DNA from: Paenibacillus sp. MAEPY2
GTDB lineage: Bacteria > Bacillota > Bacilli > Paenibacillales > Paenibacillaceae
NCBI RefSeq assembly: GCF_000499205.1
Contig: NZ_AWUK01000004.1
Span: forward strand, 186,001 to 250,000
DNA length: 64,000 nucleotides
Direction of reading: 5' to 3'
Positions 55,100 through 63,728 of this stretch are shown one piece after another. The position numbers and the translations under genes are program-made. The stretch's first letter is position 1. Each line of letters starts with the position of its first letter. The notes below the pieces were generated by a model. That model did no database searches. It worked only from the letters and a program-made list of their open reading frames with translations, and was not told the origin of the DNA.

Positions 55100-56443
55100 G
55101 TGAAAGATAAAATTGTTATGCCCCTCTGGACTTGCTGCCTGTTCATCGTTGTGATGAATACCACCATGTTTAACGTCTCTTTACCTGTTATTATCCATGA
55201 TCTTCAGATTACATCTGATCTCGGATCCTGGGTCATCTCAAGCTACTCCATTGGTTACGCCTTGTCGACGGTGATTTACAGTCGATTATCTGATCGTATC
55301 CCGGTGCGCAAACTGCTGACGGTGGGATTGCTTATTTTGGGTTTATCTTCATTATTCGGATTATTTGCTCACAGCTTTGCGATCCTTCTGCTGACACGCA
55401 TTTTGCAATCTGCGGGTGCAGGGGTCATGGCCGGGCTTGGGCTTGTCATCGCAAGCCGTTACATCCCGTTGGAACGGCGCGGAGCTGCCATCGCACTGAT
55501 CTCATCAGGTAGCGCTATGGCGTTTGGGCTTGGCCCCATTGTCGGCGGACTTATTAGTGAGTACTGGGGCTGGAATGGACTTTTCGCTATTACGGTGCTT
55601 GTCCTGCTTGCACTGCCCGTACTGCTCTATTTTCTCCCGCGTGAAACGGCCAAACCGGAGAATCCTTTTGACATGATCGGTGCAGCATTAACCGTGATTA
55701 ATGCAACTACCCTTCTGGTTGCCATCACTCAGCAGTCATGGTTATGGCTGTCCATCGGTGTCATTTCACTTATTGTGCACATCGTGTATATTCGCAGGGC
55801 AAGCCTGCCTTTTGTGAATCCACATGTATTCCGAACACCCGGGTTTTCCCGGCTACTGATCATCGGCTTCTGTGTTCTGGTCGTAAATCTGGGCAATCTG
55901 TTCCTGATGCCGCTAGTGCTCGCTGATCTGTTCGGACGTTCGTCGCTCGCTATTGGTCTGCTGATTGCTCCTGGAGCCATCGTCTCGGCATTCTGCACCC
56001 GTTTCGTAGGTCGCTGGATTGATCGTTATGGCAATATACGTTTTCTAATGATCGGACACATTTTGCTTGCATCAGTTCTTGCTCTGTTTATGCTGGGACT
56101 GAATCAGTCTGCCTTGATTATCACCGGCGGATATCTCTTTTTCTCCCCGGCACTCTCCGCCTCGATAGCTTCGCTGAATAATGAAGCATCTCGGATGCTG
56201 CCCAAAGCGCAGATCGGTTCCGGTATGGGCTTGTTACAGTTGATCCAATTTTTTGGCGGTTCAGTATCCGTCGCTGTCTGTGGGCTGCTGCTGCATAGCA
56301 TTCCGGGTGTTCCAGTAGAGGAAGCCTATCATTATGTATATGGATGTCTGCTCTTAGTCTGTCTGATCTCGCTAGTCATCGTGGTCTGGCATAACAAAGC
56401 TGCACGATCGACTTCTACGGTTACAATGACTGAGACTGGATAG
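55100..56443 (+). CDS. MFS efflux transporter (drug:H+ antiporter type)
   Basis: A 447-residue MFS pump of the QacA/TetA(L)-like branch. Helix 1 has VVMNTTMFNVSLPVI, the loop between helices 2 and 3 YSRLSDRIPVRKLL, and the antiporter motif C GSAMAFGLGPIVGGLI in helix 5. GTG start; its binding site is weak. The palindromic site upstream suggests repression by a regulator encoded elsewhere. Confidence 0.88.
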   Translation: MKDKIVMPLWTCCLFIVVMNTTMFNVSLPVIIHDLQITSDLGSWVISSYSIGYALSTVIYSRLSDRIPVRKLLTVGLLILGLSSLFGLFAHSFAILLLTRILQSAGAGVMAGLGLVIASRYIPLERRGAAIALISSGSAMAFGLGPIVGGLISEYWGWNGLFAITVLVLLALPVLLYFLPRETAKPENPFDMIGAALTVINATTLLVAITQQSWLWLSIGVISLIVHIVYIRRASLPFVNPHVFRTPGFSRLLIIGFCVLVVNLGNLFLMPLVLADLFGRSSLAIGLLIAPGAIVSAFCTRFVGRWIDRYGNIRFLMIGHILLASVLALFMLGLNQSALIITGGYLFFSPALSASIASLNNEASRMLPKAQIGSGMGLLQLIQFFGGSVSVAVCGLLLHSIPGVPVEEAYHYVYGCLLLVCLISLVIVVWHNKAARSTSTVTMTETG

Positions 56444-56503
56444 GTTGCAAACTAGGATGTATTCTATATCATTCAATCAAAACATTCATGTATTCGATTG
56501 AGT

Positions 56504-56532
56504 AAAAGGCCCGCGAATAGCGCGAGCCTTTT
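56504..56532. terminator. terminator between convergent genes
   Basis: AAAAGGCCCGCG and CGCGAGCCTTTT pair; U-rich on both strands. It separates the MFS and SUKH genes. Confidence 0.75.
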
Positions 56533-56561
56533 GTCGTTCACGAGGATATTCAAACGGTGAA

Positions 56562-57026
56562 TCACTCAACTGGATCACTCGGTCTGGCTTTTAAACAAGC
56601 TATGAATGCATTGAAATTGGCAGCGATCTCTCGTACATTTTCCTCCAGCAGTTGCTGGGCTTCCTCCGGCGTCTCTGATTCGCTCTCGGCATCTTCGCGT
56701 ACCATCGCTTCTTCATGGTCCATAACCAGTACGGCAGGAGATTCTGAATTCTTTCGGTAATCCAATAAGTAGTTGTTGCCGCTGCTGACACTCCAAGCAA
56801 ACGGAATAATCCGTCGTGGATCGGGATTCACGTCATCTACCAGATTGATGTTATTCGCAATGAACTGATTATCGAGTGCAGAGAAACGAATCTCCCAGTC
56901 GATGACCTCTCCATTTTCAATCATATCAAATGCTTGACCATTGGCCTCCCGTTGAAACTCCAGATATTCGTGCGGAAACACAATGCCGTAATGCTTCTGA
57001 ATGTTATCGATATTCAAATTATTCAT
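56562..57026 (-). CDS. SMI1/KNR4 (SUKH) family protein
   Basis: A 154-residue protein of the SUKH type: QKHYGIVFPHEYLEFQREANG with IRFSALDNQF and IPFAWSVSSGNNYLLDYR. SUKH proteins are often immunity factors for polymorphic toxins, but also housekeeping regulators. The ATG at 57026 follows GGAGGG; a longer frame upstream overlaps the DUF2625 gene. Two bases of context: the next gene is DUF2625, 32 bases upstream on the same strand. Confidence 0.85.
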   Translation of the reverse strand: MNNLNIDNIQKHYGIVFPHEYLEFQREANGQAFDMIENGEVIDWEIRFSALDNQFIANNINLVDDVNPDPRRIIPFAWSVSSGNNYLLDYRKNSESPAVLVMDHEEAMVREDAESESETPEEAQQLLEENVREIAANFNAFIACLKARPSDPVE

Positions 57027-57058
57027 ACACTCCCTCCGTACAATCCTGTCATAGCACA

Positions 57059-57715
57059 TCATTTCCCAGCCAATGCTGCTTTCCAGGCTTCTTCCACAGC
57101 TACAGGAGCTTTGCTGCTGCTCTCGCCGTTGCCCTCTTCCGTCCAAAGCGGTGGATAATAGGCGAATACTTGTCCTATCTGAAGCTGTACCATGTCGTTC
57201 TGCCAACCCTTCCAGCGAAAGGTCTGATAATACTGCTCCAGATCACCATTAGCCAACCAGTTGATGAAGCCCGAATAAGCCAGTTCTGTCGATTCCCATT
57301 CCAGCGTGTCAGGGGCAAAATAGTATACATGTCCTGTACAGCCATACTTACCCGTATCCATTCCGAAAAATCCACCCGCAGCATCGTAAGCGACGACCAT
57401 CATGCCTTCCAGTGCGGGTACACAAGGCTTGTCAGCCACACCATTCCAACTGGTCAGACTCCCGAAGGTTTGATCACCTCCCGATCCAAGCAACGTAATC
57501 CAGCCATCATCCAGCACAATGCCCGCTGTCTCATAGGCAACAGCCCCCAAATAGGATTTAGTGCTTACTTGTAGGCGATAAAGCGCGTCCTCTCCGACCT
57601 CTCGCTGTGCAGGAACATAGGTATATTTATTTTGTCCATGGTCCAACAGTTCCTTGAGTTCCTCCCAAGCATGATTCTCCCGATCCACTAATTCGTTTGC
57701 GGTTAATTTATGCAT
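57059..57715 (-). CDS. DUF2625 family protein
   Basis: A 218-residue cytosolic protein recognised by LVDRENHAWEELKELL at the N-terminus, and GWITLLGSGGDQTFGSL and GGFFGMDTGKYG inside, typical of DUF2625. Often found with SUKH and other immunity genes. Here it is paired with a SUKH gene, so a toxin-immunity role is plausible, though no toxin gene is visible. Confidence 0.8.
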   Translation of the reverse strand: MHKLTANELVDRENHAWEELKELLDHGQNKYTYVPAQREVGEDALYRLQVSTKSYLGAVAYETAGIVLDDGWITLLGSGGDQTFGSLTSWNGVADKPCVPALEGMMVVAYDAAGGFFGMDTGKYGCTGHVYYFAPDTLEWESTELAYSGFINWLANGDLEQYYQTFRWKGWQNDMVQLQIGQVFAYYPPLWTEEGNGESSSKAPVAVEEAWKAALAGK

Positions 57716-57885
57716 AATTATTGCTCCCTTCAGCCTACTTTACATTCTGCTTGCTCCCCCCCTATGGATTTATCCATTCCCATTCAAAAATACCATTCCA
57801 CATCGTAATCCTCCATTCTTCCACTCATGCTAGTTGTCTATGAGCATATCACGCCCCTATTCCTCCATTCAAATCTGCTATAATC

Positions 57886-57894
57886 AAACTTTAT
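57886..57894 (+). promoter_or_regulatory. extended -10 promoter
   Basis: TGCTATAAT is an extended -10 element 26 bases upstream of the beta-helix gene; the -35 is poor. Confidence 0.45.
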
Positions 57895-57919
57895 AGCAAA
57901 TTCATAAGGAGGAAACACT

Positions 57920-59413
57920 TTGCTTCGTACAGTCACACAATACGTTCTGGCCCTGATTCTAATGCTTCTCGCAACAGGTTGTCAGGATGAGGGCTCTTCC
58001 ATGCCTTCACCAGATTCGGTTCAAACACCCGCCACCAAAGAAATGTATTACATAGCACCCGATGGAAATGACCAGAATACAGGAACCATTCAAGAACCTT
58101 GGAGAACGCTACAGCATGCTGCAGATCATGCCAATCCAGGCAGTATCGTTTATTTACGGGAAGGGGTATATCATCAAAAGGTGAAAATAACCCGAAGCGG
58201 CAATGCCTCCGGCAATCCTACCCTTTTCTCTAGCTATCCTCGTGAGAAGGCCGTCATCGATGGTGAAGGTCTATCCGTACGCGGTATAGAAGGTTTAATT
58301 GAAGTCGAAAGTGCCAGCTTTATTACGATTCAAAATCTCGAAATCCGCAACTTTACAACCTCTCTTCGGGGTCAAGTGCCTACTGGCATCTATATTCACG
58401 GAGCCGGGGAACACATTCAAGTCCTGGGCAACACCGTTCATTCCATTGCAAATGATGCCAAGCCCTCAGGACCGGATTTGCAGGGTCGGGATGCCCATGG
58501 AATTGCAATTTATGGTACGGAGCATCCTCAAGCCTTACGGGACATTATGATCAAGGATAATGAACTGTATGATCTCGTGCTCGGTTCAAGTGAGACACTT
58601 GCAGTCAACGGGAATGTGGATACGTTTGCAATCTTGGACAACACCATTCATGACAGCGACAACATTGGTATTGATCTGATCGGATATGAAGGTACATCCG
58701 AGGATGACACTTATGATCAGGCGCGAAACGGCATTGTACGAGGAAACGAAATCTATAATATTTCTTCCAATCTCAACCCTTCCTATGGAACGAACCTCCC
58801 CAATGACAGCAATTCTGCTGGGGGAATCTATGTAGATGGAGGCAAAAATCATATCATTGACCATAATCGAGTATACCGCAACGATATCGGGATCGAGATT
58901 GCTTCGGAGCACGCCGGACGTTCAACGAGCAACATTACGTTGCAGGATAATCTCATTTTCCATAACAGGCTGACAGGCATCGCCATGGGCGGCTATGATG
59001 AGGAACGCGGTTCTACCGAGGGCAGTACGATTATGTACAATACAATAGTTGATAACGACCTGCTGGATGCTGGCAATGGGCAGCTGTTCATGCAAGCCCA
59101 AACGAAGAACAATACGTTCAAGCGGAACATTCTCGTATCAAATAGCTCTGACGTGCTCATTTACAATGAATACACCAGTAATTCGGGGAATGTGTTTGAT
59201 CATAACGTATACTACTCCCCTGCACCACAAGAAGATGCGCTATGGATCTGGAAAAACAGGGAGTATGCCGGCTTCACCTCCTACGTCGAGGGATCAGGAA
59301 ATGATGCTCAATCATTGTATGTGAATCCGAAATTTATGGATGACGCCAACGAAGACTTCACTCTCCAAGCCAGTTCCCCTGCCAAGGGATATGGATTTAT
59401 GAGCCACGAGTAA
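57920..59413 (+). CDS. right-handed beta-helix lipoprotein
   Basis: A 497-residue exported lipoprotein (lipobox LLATGCQD). After MYYIAPDGNDQNTGT, PWRTLQHAADHANPGSIVYLREGVY, repeated N-rich coils follow (DIMIKDNELYDL, IVRGNEIYNI, HIIDHNRVYRNDIGIEIAS, NITLQDNLIFHNRLTG), the pattern of parallel beta-helix polysaccharide-binding or lyase proteins (DUF1565/pectate lyase fold). TTG start after AAGGAGG. Catalytic residues cannot be told. Confidence 0.8.
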   Translation: MLRTVTQYVLALILMLLATGCQDEGSSMPSPDSVQTPATKEMYYIAPDGNDQNTGTIQEPWRTLQHAADHANPGSIVYLREGVYHQKVKITRSGNASGNPTLFSSYPREKAVIDGEGLSVRGIEGLIEVESASFITIQNLEIRNFTTSLRGQVPTGIYIHGAGEHIQVLGNTVHSIANDAKPSGPDLQGRDAHGIAIYGTEHPQALRDIMIKDNELYDLVLGSSETLAVNGNVDTFAILDNTIHDSDNIGIDLIGYEGTSEDDTYDQARNGIVRGNEIYNISSNLNPSYGTNLPNDSNSAGGIYVDGGKNHIIDHNRVYRNDIGIEIASEHAGRSTSNITLQDNLIFHNRLTGIAMGGYDEERGSTEGSTIMYNTIVDNDLLDAGNGQLFMQAQTKNNTFKRNILVSNSSDVLIYNEYTSNSGNVFDHNVYYSPAPQEDALWIWKNREYAGFTSYVEGSGNDAQSLYVNPKFMDDANEDFTLQASSPAKGYGFMSHE

Positions 59414-59450
59414 CCGGAAAGAGTGACTGGATAATGCCGGTAAAGTGATT

Positions 59451-60005
59451 CTACGATTCGTTGTTAAAATACGTTCTAATAGGCTGAGGCATGGCGGAAA
59501 AAATTAATTCCCCCAATTCGGCGGGGGATTCCCTCATGCCGTTTTCAAGCCAGTCTTTGGTGACATTGACTCCTCCGTAGGCATTAAACTGGATTGCAAA
59601 CAGAATATCCGGAGGCAATGAGGCGAGACCCAATTTTTTCTGGATATGCTTGGTGTGGCACTCGACCGTATACTGAAAAATAATATTATAAAAAGATAAA
59701 TGTGTATCGTCGTCAAATACTTTTTTGAAATAGAGATAGTCCTCTTTAATAAACGCTACAATTCTTCCGGCTACTCGTCCCCAGGGCTCCTTCTCAATAT
59801 ATTGATTGATGATTTTATCCGCTTTGTCACTATATATCCAGGCAATCAGATCGTACTTGCTCGAAAAATGATAATAGAACATCTGTCTGCTTACCTGACA
59901 ATGATCCGTGATGTTGGTGACGGTAATGGATTGAATCGGGTTCCGTTTGGCCAAATCAATCAGGGATTCAGCCAGGAGTTCTTTAGGCGTGATTTTTCTA
60001 AGCAT
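59451..60005 (-). CDS. TetR-family regulator
   Basis: A 184-residue repressor. The N-terminal HTH is ITVTNITDHCQVSRQMFYYHFSSKYDLI; the C-terminal domain is of the DhaS-like TetR_C_8 class. AGGAGGG precedes the ATG. It is divergent from the NTF2-like gene, 159 bases away, which is its likely target. Confidence 0.88.
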   Translation of the reverse strand: MLRKITPKELLAESLIDLAKRNPIQSITVTNITDHCQVSRQMFYYHFSSKYDLIAWIYSDKADKIINQYIEKEPWGRVAGRIVAFIKEDYLYFKKVFDDDTHLSFYNIIFQYTVECHTKHIQKKLGLASLPPDILFAIQFNAYGGVNVTKDWLENGMRESPAELGELIFSAMPQPIRTYFNNES

Positions 60006-60164
60006 AGGTATCTCCCTCCTGAGTTTCTAACGCTCCTATGGTGTCTTGGCCATTCTCTTTACATATCGACGTATTTGTACAGTTTTTTTACACTCTACTG
60101 AAACAGTCTATTATGATTTGAGATTCTTTAATTTATACTTTGTTGTGAAAGGGGAGTGGAATAT

Positions 60165-60659
60165 ATGGATTCCAAAACGATCAAAAATGTAACCGTTAAC
60201 GCGTCAATGGATACTGCAAATGAAGACGCCCGCAAAAACATGGATGTCATTATAGAATTTTTCTCGCTGTATCTGGGTGATACCGACCAATTTTATTCAC
60301 TATGGGTTGAGGAAAACCCGGCTGTGATTACACCGTTTGTTACAGCAGAAGTCGCCGTCCTGCACAATGCTGTTCAAGAAGGCTGGGACGCTGTTAAAAG
60401 CTTCTTCAATCCGATTTTCACTGATATGAAAGGTACATTCGAATGGACGATTGACGAGTTTATGGTCGGCGAAAATCCGAATACCATTGTTACCAAAACA
60501 CGGAGCAACATCGACATCACTGCCAACGGACCCTGGGGTAACGACAAAAAAATCAAGTATAACGGCATTTACGTGCAAATCTTCAAATTTGAACACAACA
60601 AGATCAAGTCATTTGAAGAATACTACGATACTGCTTTGCTGAATAAACAGTATTCCTAA
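60165..60659 (+). CDS. NTF2-like (SnoaL/PhzB-type) protein
   Basis: A 164-residue cone-fold protein: FFSLYLGDTDQFYSLWVEENPAVITPFV, EGWDAVKSFFNPIF and IKYNGIYVQIFKFEHNKIKSFEEYYDT. This is the SnoaL/PhzA-B fold, used by small enzymes or binding proteins. ATG at 60165 has AAGGGGA; a GTG three codons earlier is possible. Divergent from the TetR gene. Confidence 0.8.
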   Translation: MDSKTIKNVTVNASMDTANEDARKNMDVIIEFFSLYLGDTDQFYSLWVEENPAVITPFVTAEVAVLHNAVQEGWDAVKSFFNPIFTDMKGTFEWTIDEFMVGENPNTIVTKTRSNIDITANGPWGNDKKIKYNGIYVQIFKFEHNKIKSFEEYYDTALLNKQYS

Positions 60660-60695
60660 AAGGAAGCTGACCCAAGTTCATCCCGAAGCAAATAA

Positions 60696-60729
60696 GAAAC
60701 GCTCAACCACATCTGTGGTTGAGCGTTTC
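60696..60729. terminator. hairpin between convergent genes
   Basis: GAAACGCTCAACCAC and GTGGTTGAGCGTTTC pair perfectly (15 pairs, loop of four). It separates the NTF2-like and chemotaxis genes. Confidence 0.75.
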
Positions 60730-60747
60730 GTTCATGTATCGACGGAA

Positions 60748-61578
60748 TTAGTCCACGTCATCCGTTATTTTTTCGACCAGCCTGCGCAAGCCGTGATTTG
60801 TTTCATTCAATTGATCGATCACATTCATAAACTCTGTGACCAGCTTCGCCTGCTCTTGCGAAGAAACTGAAATCTGGGCAATCTCTTGCTCCATGCTCAA
60901 TACGGATTTTTTTACAGCGTCAAGCGACTGCTCAATCCGTCCGGTAGCTTCTTTGGTTCCCGTAGACATCTTACGAATTTCGGTGGCGACCACCCCGAAT
61001 CCTGCCCCGGCCTCACCGACCCGCGCTGCTTCAATTGCAGCATTCAAGCCAAGCAGATTAGTCTGCTCCGAAATCTCTTTAATGTATAGAACGACCTCAT
61101 TAACGTTTCCGGAATCCTCAACCGCCCGTTTCGTATTACTCAAGATTTCTTCCGAAGTCGCACTCAATTCCTCTGAATGAGCAGCAACATGCTGAATGCC
61201 CTCAATCAGTCGGCCGGTGACTTCGTCAGCCTGATTCATCAGCTTTTTCAATTGATCCTGCGTATCCATACTGTATGTAATGCAAATCACTGCTTCTATT
61301 TCATTCTGCTCGTTCTTGATGGGATGGAAATAAGAATCCGCAGCGATACCGAATAGTTCGGCCGGATAATGCTCCCTTGTTTTCGACTCATTCTGTAACA
61401 TCTTAAAATCCCTGTGGATATCCGGGAGCGGATCTCCTGCCATGAAATCATATTTCAAGGCATTCCCAGATTGGAAAAACAAAAACTTCTCCCTGTCCAT
61501 TACCGAGATGGATACATCCTGACGTGCAGCTTCCCGAATGAACGGCATTGCAGCCAAAACAGCCTCAACCTGATTCAT
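60748..61578 (-). CDS. soluble methyl-accepting chemotaxis protein
   Basis: A 276-residue cytosolic receptor with no transmembrane segment. The N-terminal sensor (about residues 1-120) has PAS-like [18 protein letters not shown] and [19 protein letters not shown]. The C-terminal part holds the signalling hairpin [35 protein letters not shown]. The signalling stalk is unusually short. ATG at 61578 is likely though its binding site is 14 bases away. Last gene of an operon with the cyclase and hydrolase. Confidence 0.85.
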   Translation of the reverse strand: MNQVEAVLAAMPFIREAARQDVSISVMDREKFLFFQSGNALKYDFMAGDPLPDIHRDFKMLQNESKTREHYPAELFGIAADSYFHPIKNEQNEIEAVICITYSMDTQDQLKKLMNQADEVTGRLIEGIQHVAAHSEELSATSEEILSNTKRAVEDSGNVNEVVLYIKEISEQTNLLGLNAAIEAARVGEAGAGFGVVATEIRKMSTGTKEATGRIEQSLDAVKKSVLSMEQEIAQISVSSQEQAKLVTEFMNVIDQLNETNHGLRRLVEKITDDVD

Positions 61579-61641
61579 AATGATGTGCTCACTTCCTCTA
61601 ATTTGGATAATAGCATTAAATACTATATCGACAGTTATCAT

Positions 61642-62643
61642 TTAATTATGAAGGTTTGAGTCGTTACGCTCTGCTTCTGACGCATGTGTCACCCGATTTC
61701 TTCCTCCGGTTTTAGAGGCATACAGCGCCTTATCCGCTTTTTGGAACAGGGACTGCTCCGTGTCTTCCTCCGCCACAGTAGCTGCACCGATACTCACCGT
61801 GATGTTATATTCGCCCCAATCAGCGGAAGCGACTTGTGAATGGTATCGCTCTGCTGTATGCATCGCCTGCTCCTGATCACAATCCGCAAGAATAATGACA
61901 AATTCCTCTCCGCCATAACGCGCGACCACATCCGTACTGCGTGACACTGATTGCAGCAGGCCCGCCAGATTGCCGAGCACCAAATCCCCGATCGGATGCC
62001 CGTACGTATCATTAATATTTTTGAAATGATCAATATCAACGACCAGCAGGGAAAAACAACGTTGGGAGTCCCGAAAAAACGTCAGGCTTTCAACCATTTT
62101 ATCCTGGAAATATCTGCGGTTCTTAAGTCCGGTAAGCAAATCCGTAGAAGCCATCGTCTCCAACTGATCATTCACTTTGATTAATGCCTGCTGTTTTAAC
62201 TTGTACTCCTCATGCAATCGCTCAAGCTCCTTATTCGCCTCATGCGTAGCTTGATATAATTCCTGCAGCTTTGTTTTGGTCTGCAATATATCCTTCTCAT
62301 GCTCGATTCGCTTGCGCATGATCACTACGACACAGTCAATTATGCTTTCTCCGTTGCGAGTCTGGCGAACCCCGTTCAGAAGAACCGGAACATCCTGCTG
62401 ATCGCTGGTGCGAAACGAGAAATACATTTCATCCACATGACCATATAGCTGGATGTATGGGTAAAAATACGTGTGAAAAAACAACTTGTTGGTCACCGAC
62501 ATCGTCGACTCAATATGCTTCCCCAACAACTCGGTGCGTTCATATTTCAGCATGCCCAGCATGGCTTGATTAATGGATTGAATGATGCCCGAGTCAGAGA
62601 TGGAGAAGTATCCGCAAGGTGCCAGATCTAATTGTAGGTCCAT
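61642..62643 (-). CDS. PAS-GGDEF diguanylate cyclase
   Basis: A 333-residue cytosolic protein making c-di-GMP from two GTP. The PAS domain (1-120) begins APCGYFSISDSGIIQSINQAML, a coiled coil (about 120-165) follows, and the GGDEF domain ends it: DIDHFKNINDTYGHP and ARYGGEEF. RSTD five residues upstream of GGEEF is the inhibitory I-site. The catalytic motif is intact. The PAS resembles that of RsbP, whose partner RsbQ gene lies directly upstream (29 bases), so the cyclase may replace RsbP's phosphatase as output. Confidence 0.92.
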   Translation of the reverse strand: MDLQLDLAPCGYFSISDSGIIQSINQAMLGMLKYERTELLGKHIESTMSVTNKLFFHTYFYPYIQLYGHVDEMYFSFRTSDQQDVPVLLNGVRQTRNGESIIDCVVVIMRKRIEHEKDILQTKTKLQELYQATHEANKELERLHEEYKLKQQALIKVNDQLETMASTDLLTGLKNRRYFQDKMVESLTFFRDSQRCFSLLVVDIDHFKNINDTYGHPIGDLVLGNLAGLLQSVSRSTDVVARYGGEEFVIILADCDQEQAMHTAERYHSQVASADWGEYNITVSIGAATVAEEDTEQSLFQKADKALYASKTGGRNRVTHASEAERNDSNLHN

Positions 62644-62672
62644 GGAAAATTGCCCTTTCCTCTCCTTTTACT

Positions 62673-63479
62673 TTACACGCTCTGCAAATAGTCTTTAATG
62701 AAACGACTTGTTTCTTCTGGCTGACTCAAATGAGGATAATGTCCCTTCGCCGTCATCTGTAGAAGTCTGCTGTTCTTCAGATGGGCATGCAAGTAATCCC
62801 CCACTTCAACTGGAGCGATGCTATCGTCTGAGCATTGGAGAATCAATGTGGGTACAGAAGCCCGCACCAGATCATCCCGACAATCCGAGAAAAACGTCAC
62901 CTCGGCAAATTGCCTCGCAATATGCGGGTCCCTTGAACAAAAGCTCTTTTCCAACTCCACTGTCAGTTCTTTCCGCTCGGGATTCTGCATCACGATTGGA
63001 GCAAGATAACTCGCCCAACCAACAAAATTCATCTGCATCATCTCCAGCAGCTCATCTATGTCGCGTCGGTCAAAACCGCCGTAATAATTCGGAAGATCAT
63101 TTACGTAACGGGGAGAAGGCCCCAGCATTACAATACGTCTAAAATATTCTGCTGCCTGAATGGATGCAAGCATGCCAATCATGCTGCTTACAGAGTGCCC
63201 GACAAATACGACGTCTCTCAGATTGAGCGCTTCCATAATTTCAAGCACATCCTGTGCGTATCCTTGCAGACTGCTGTACTTGTCAGCATCATAATAGTCA
63301 ATTTGAGATTGGCCCGAGCCTACGTAATCAAACAAAACGACACGGTAGTTATCCATAAAACTCGGAACGATATAGCGCCACATATCCTGATCACATCCAA
63401 ACCCATGAGCAAACACAATGGTTTGCCCGCCGGTACCAAGTACCTTTACATTGTTGCGTACTAGGACGTCAACCGTCAT
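62673..63479 (-). CDS. RsbQ-like alpha/beta hydrolase
   Basis: A 268-residue hydrolase closely like B. subtilis RsbQ, which with RsbP signals energy stress to sigma-B. Ser96 (GHSVSS), Asp219 (CSDDSIAP) and His247 (AKGHYPH) fall at exactly the RsbQ numbers. RsbQ needs its triad and is thought to supply a small ligand to the PAS domain of RsbP. ATG at 63479 follows AGAGGTG. Head of the three-gene operon. Confidence 0.93.
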   Translation of the reverse strand: MTVDVLVRNNVKVLGTGGQTIVFAHGFGCDQDMWRYIVPSFMDNYRVVLFDYVGSGQSQIDYYDADKYSSLQGYAQDVLEIMEALNLRDVVFVGHSVSSMIGMLASIQAAEYFRRIVMLGPSPRYVNDLPNYYGGFDRRDIDELLEMMQMNFVGWASYLAPIVMQNPERKELTVELEKSFCSRDPHIARQFAEVTFFSDCRDDLVRASVPTLILQCSDDSIAPVEVGDYLHAHLKNSRLLQMTAKGHYPHLSQPEETSRFIKDYLQSV

Positions 63480-63728
63480 TCCAATCACCTCTCTGAGGTA
63501 GTATCCTCTTGCTTTCGTTCTATTAAGTTATTATATCGGAAAATGCTGGGAAATGAATAATAAATATTAATTTTCCTGCTGTAGCTCAGCCCATCCTCCA
63601 TCTGATGCCCGTTGAGACTGAATAAATCTGTAAGCCCTTCCCATTCTGATATAGTATAATTCTTATGATCAACGGAGTAGCTACTTAGGCAAGAACACAT
63701 ACCAGAAGACCAGGAGGAATCAATCCCC

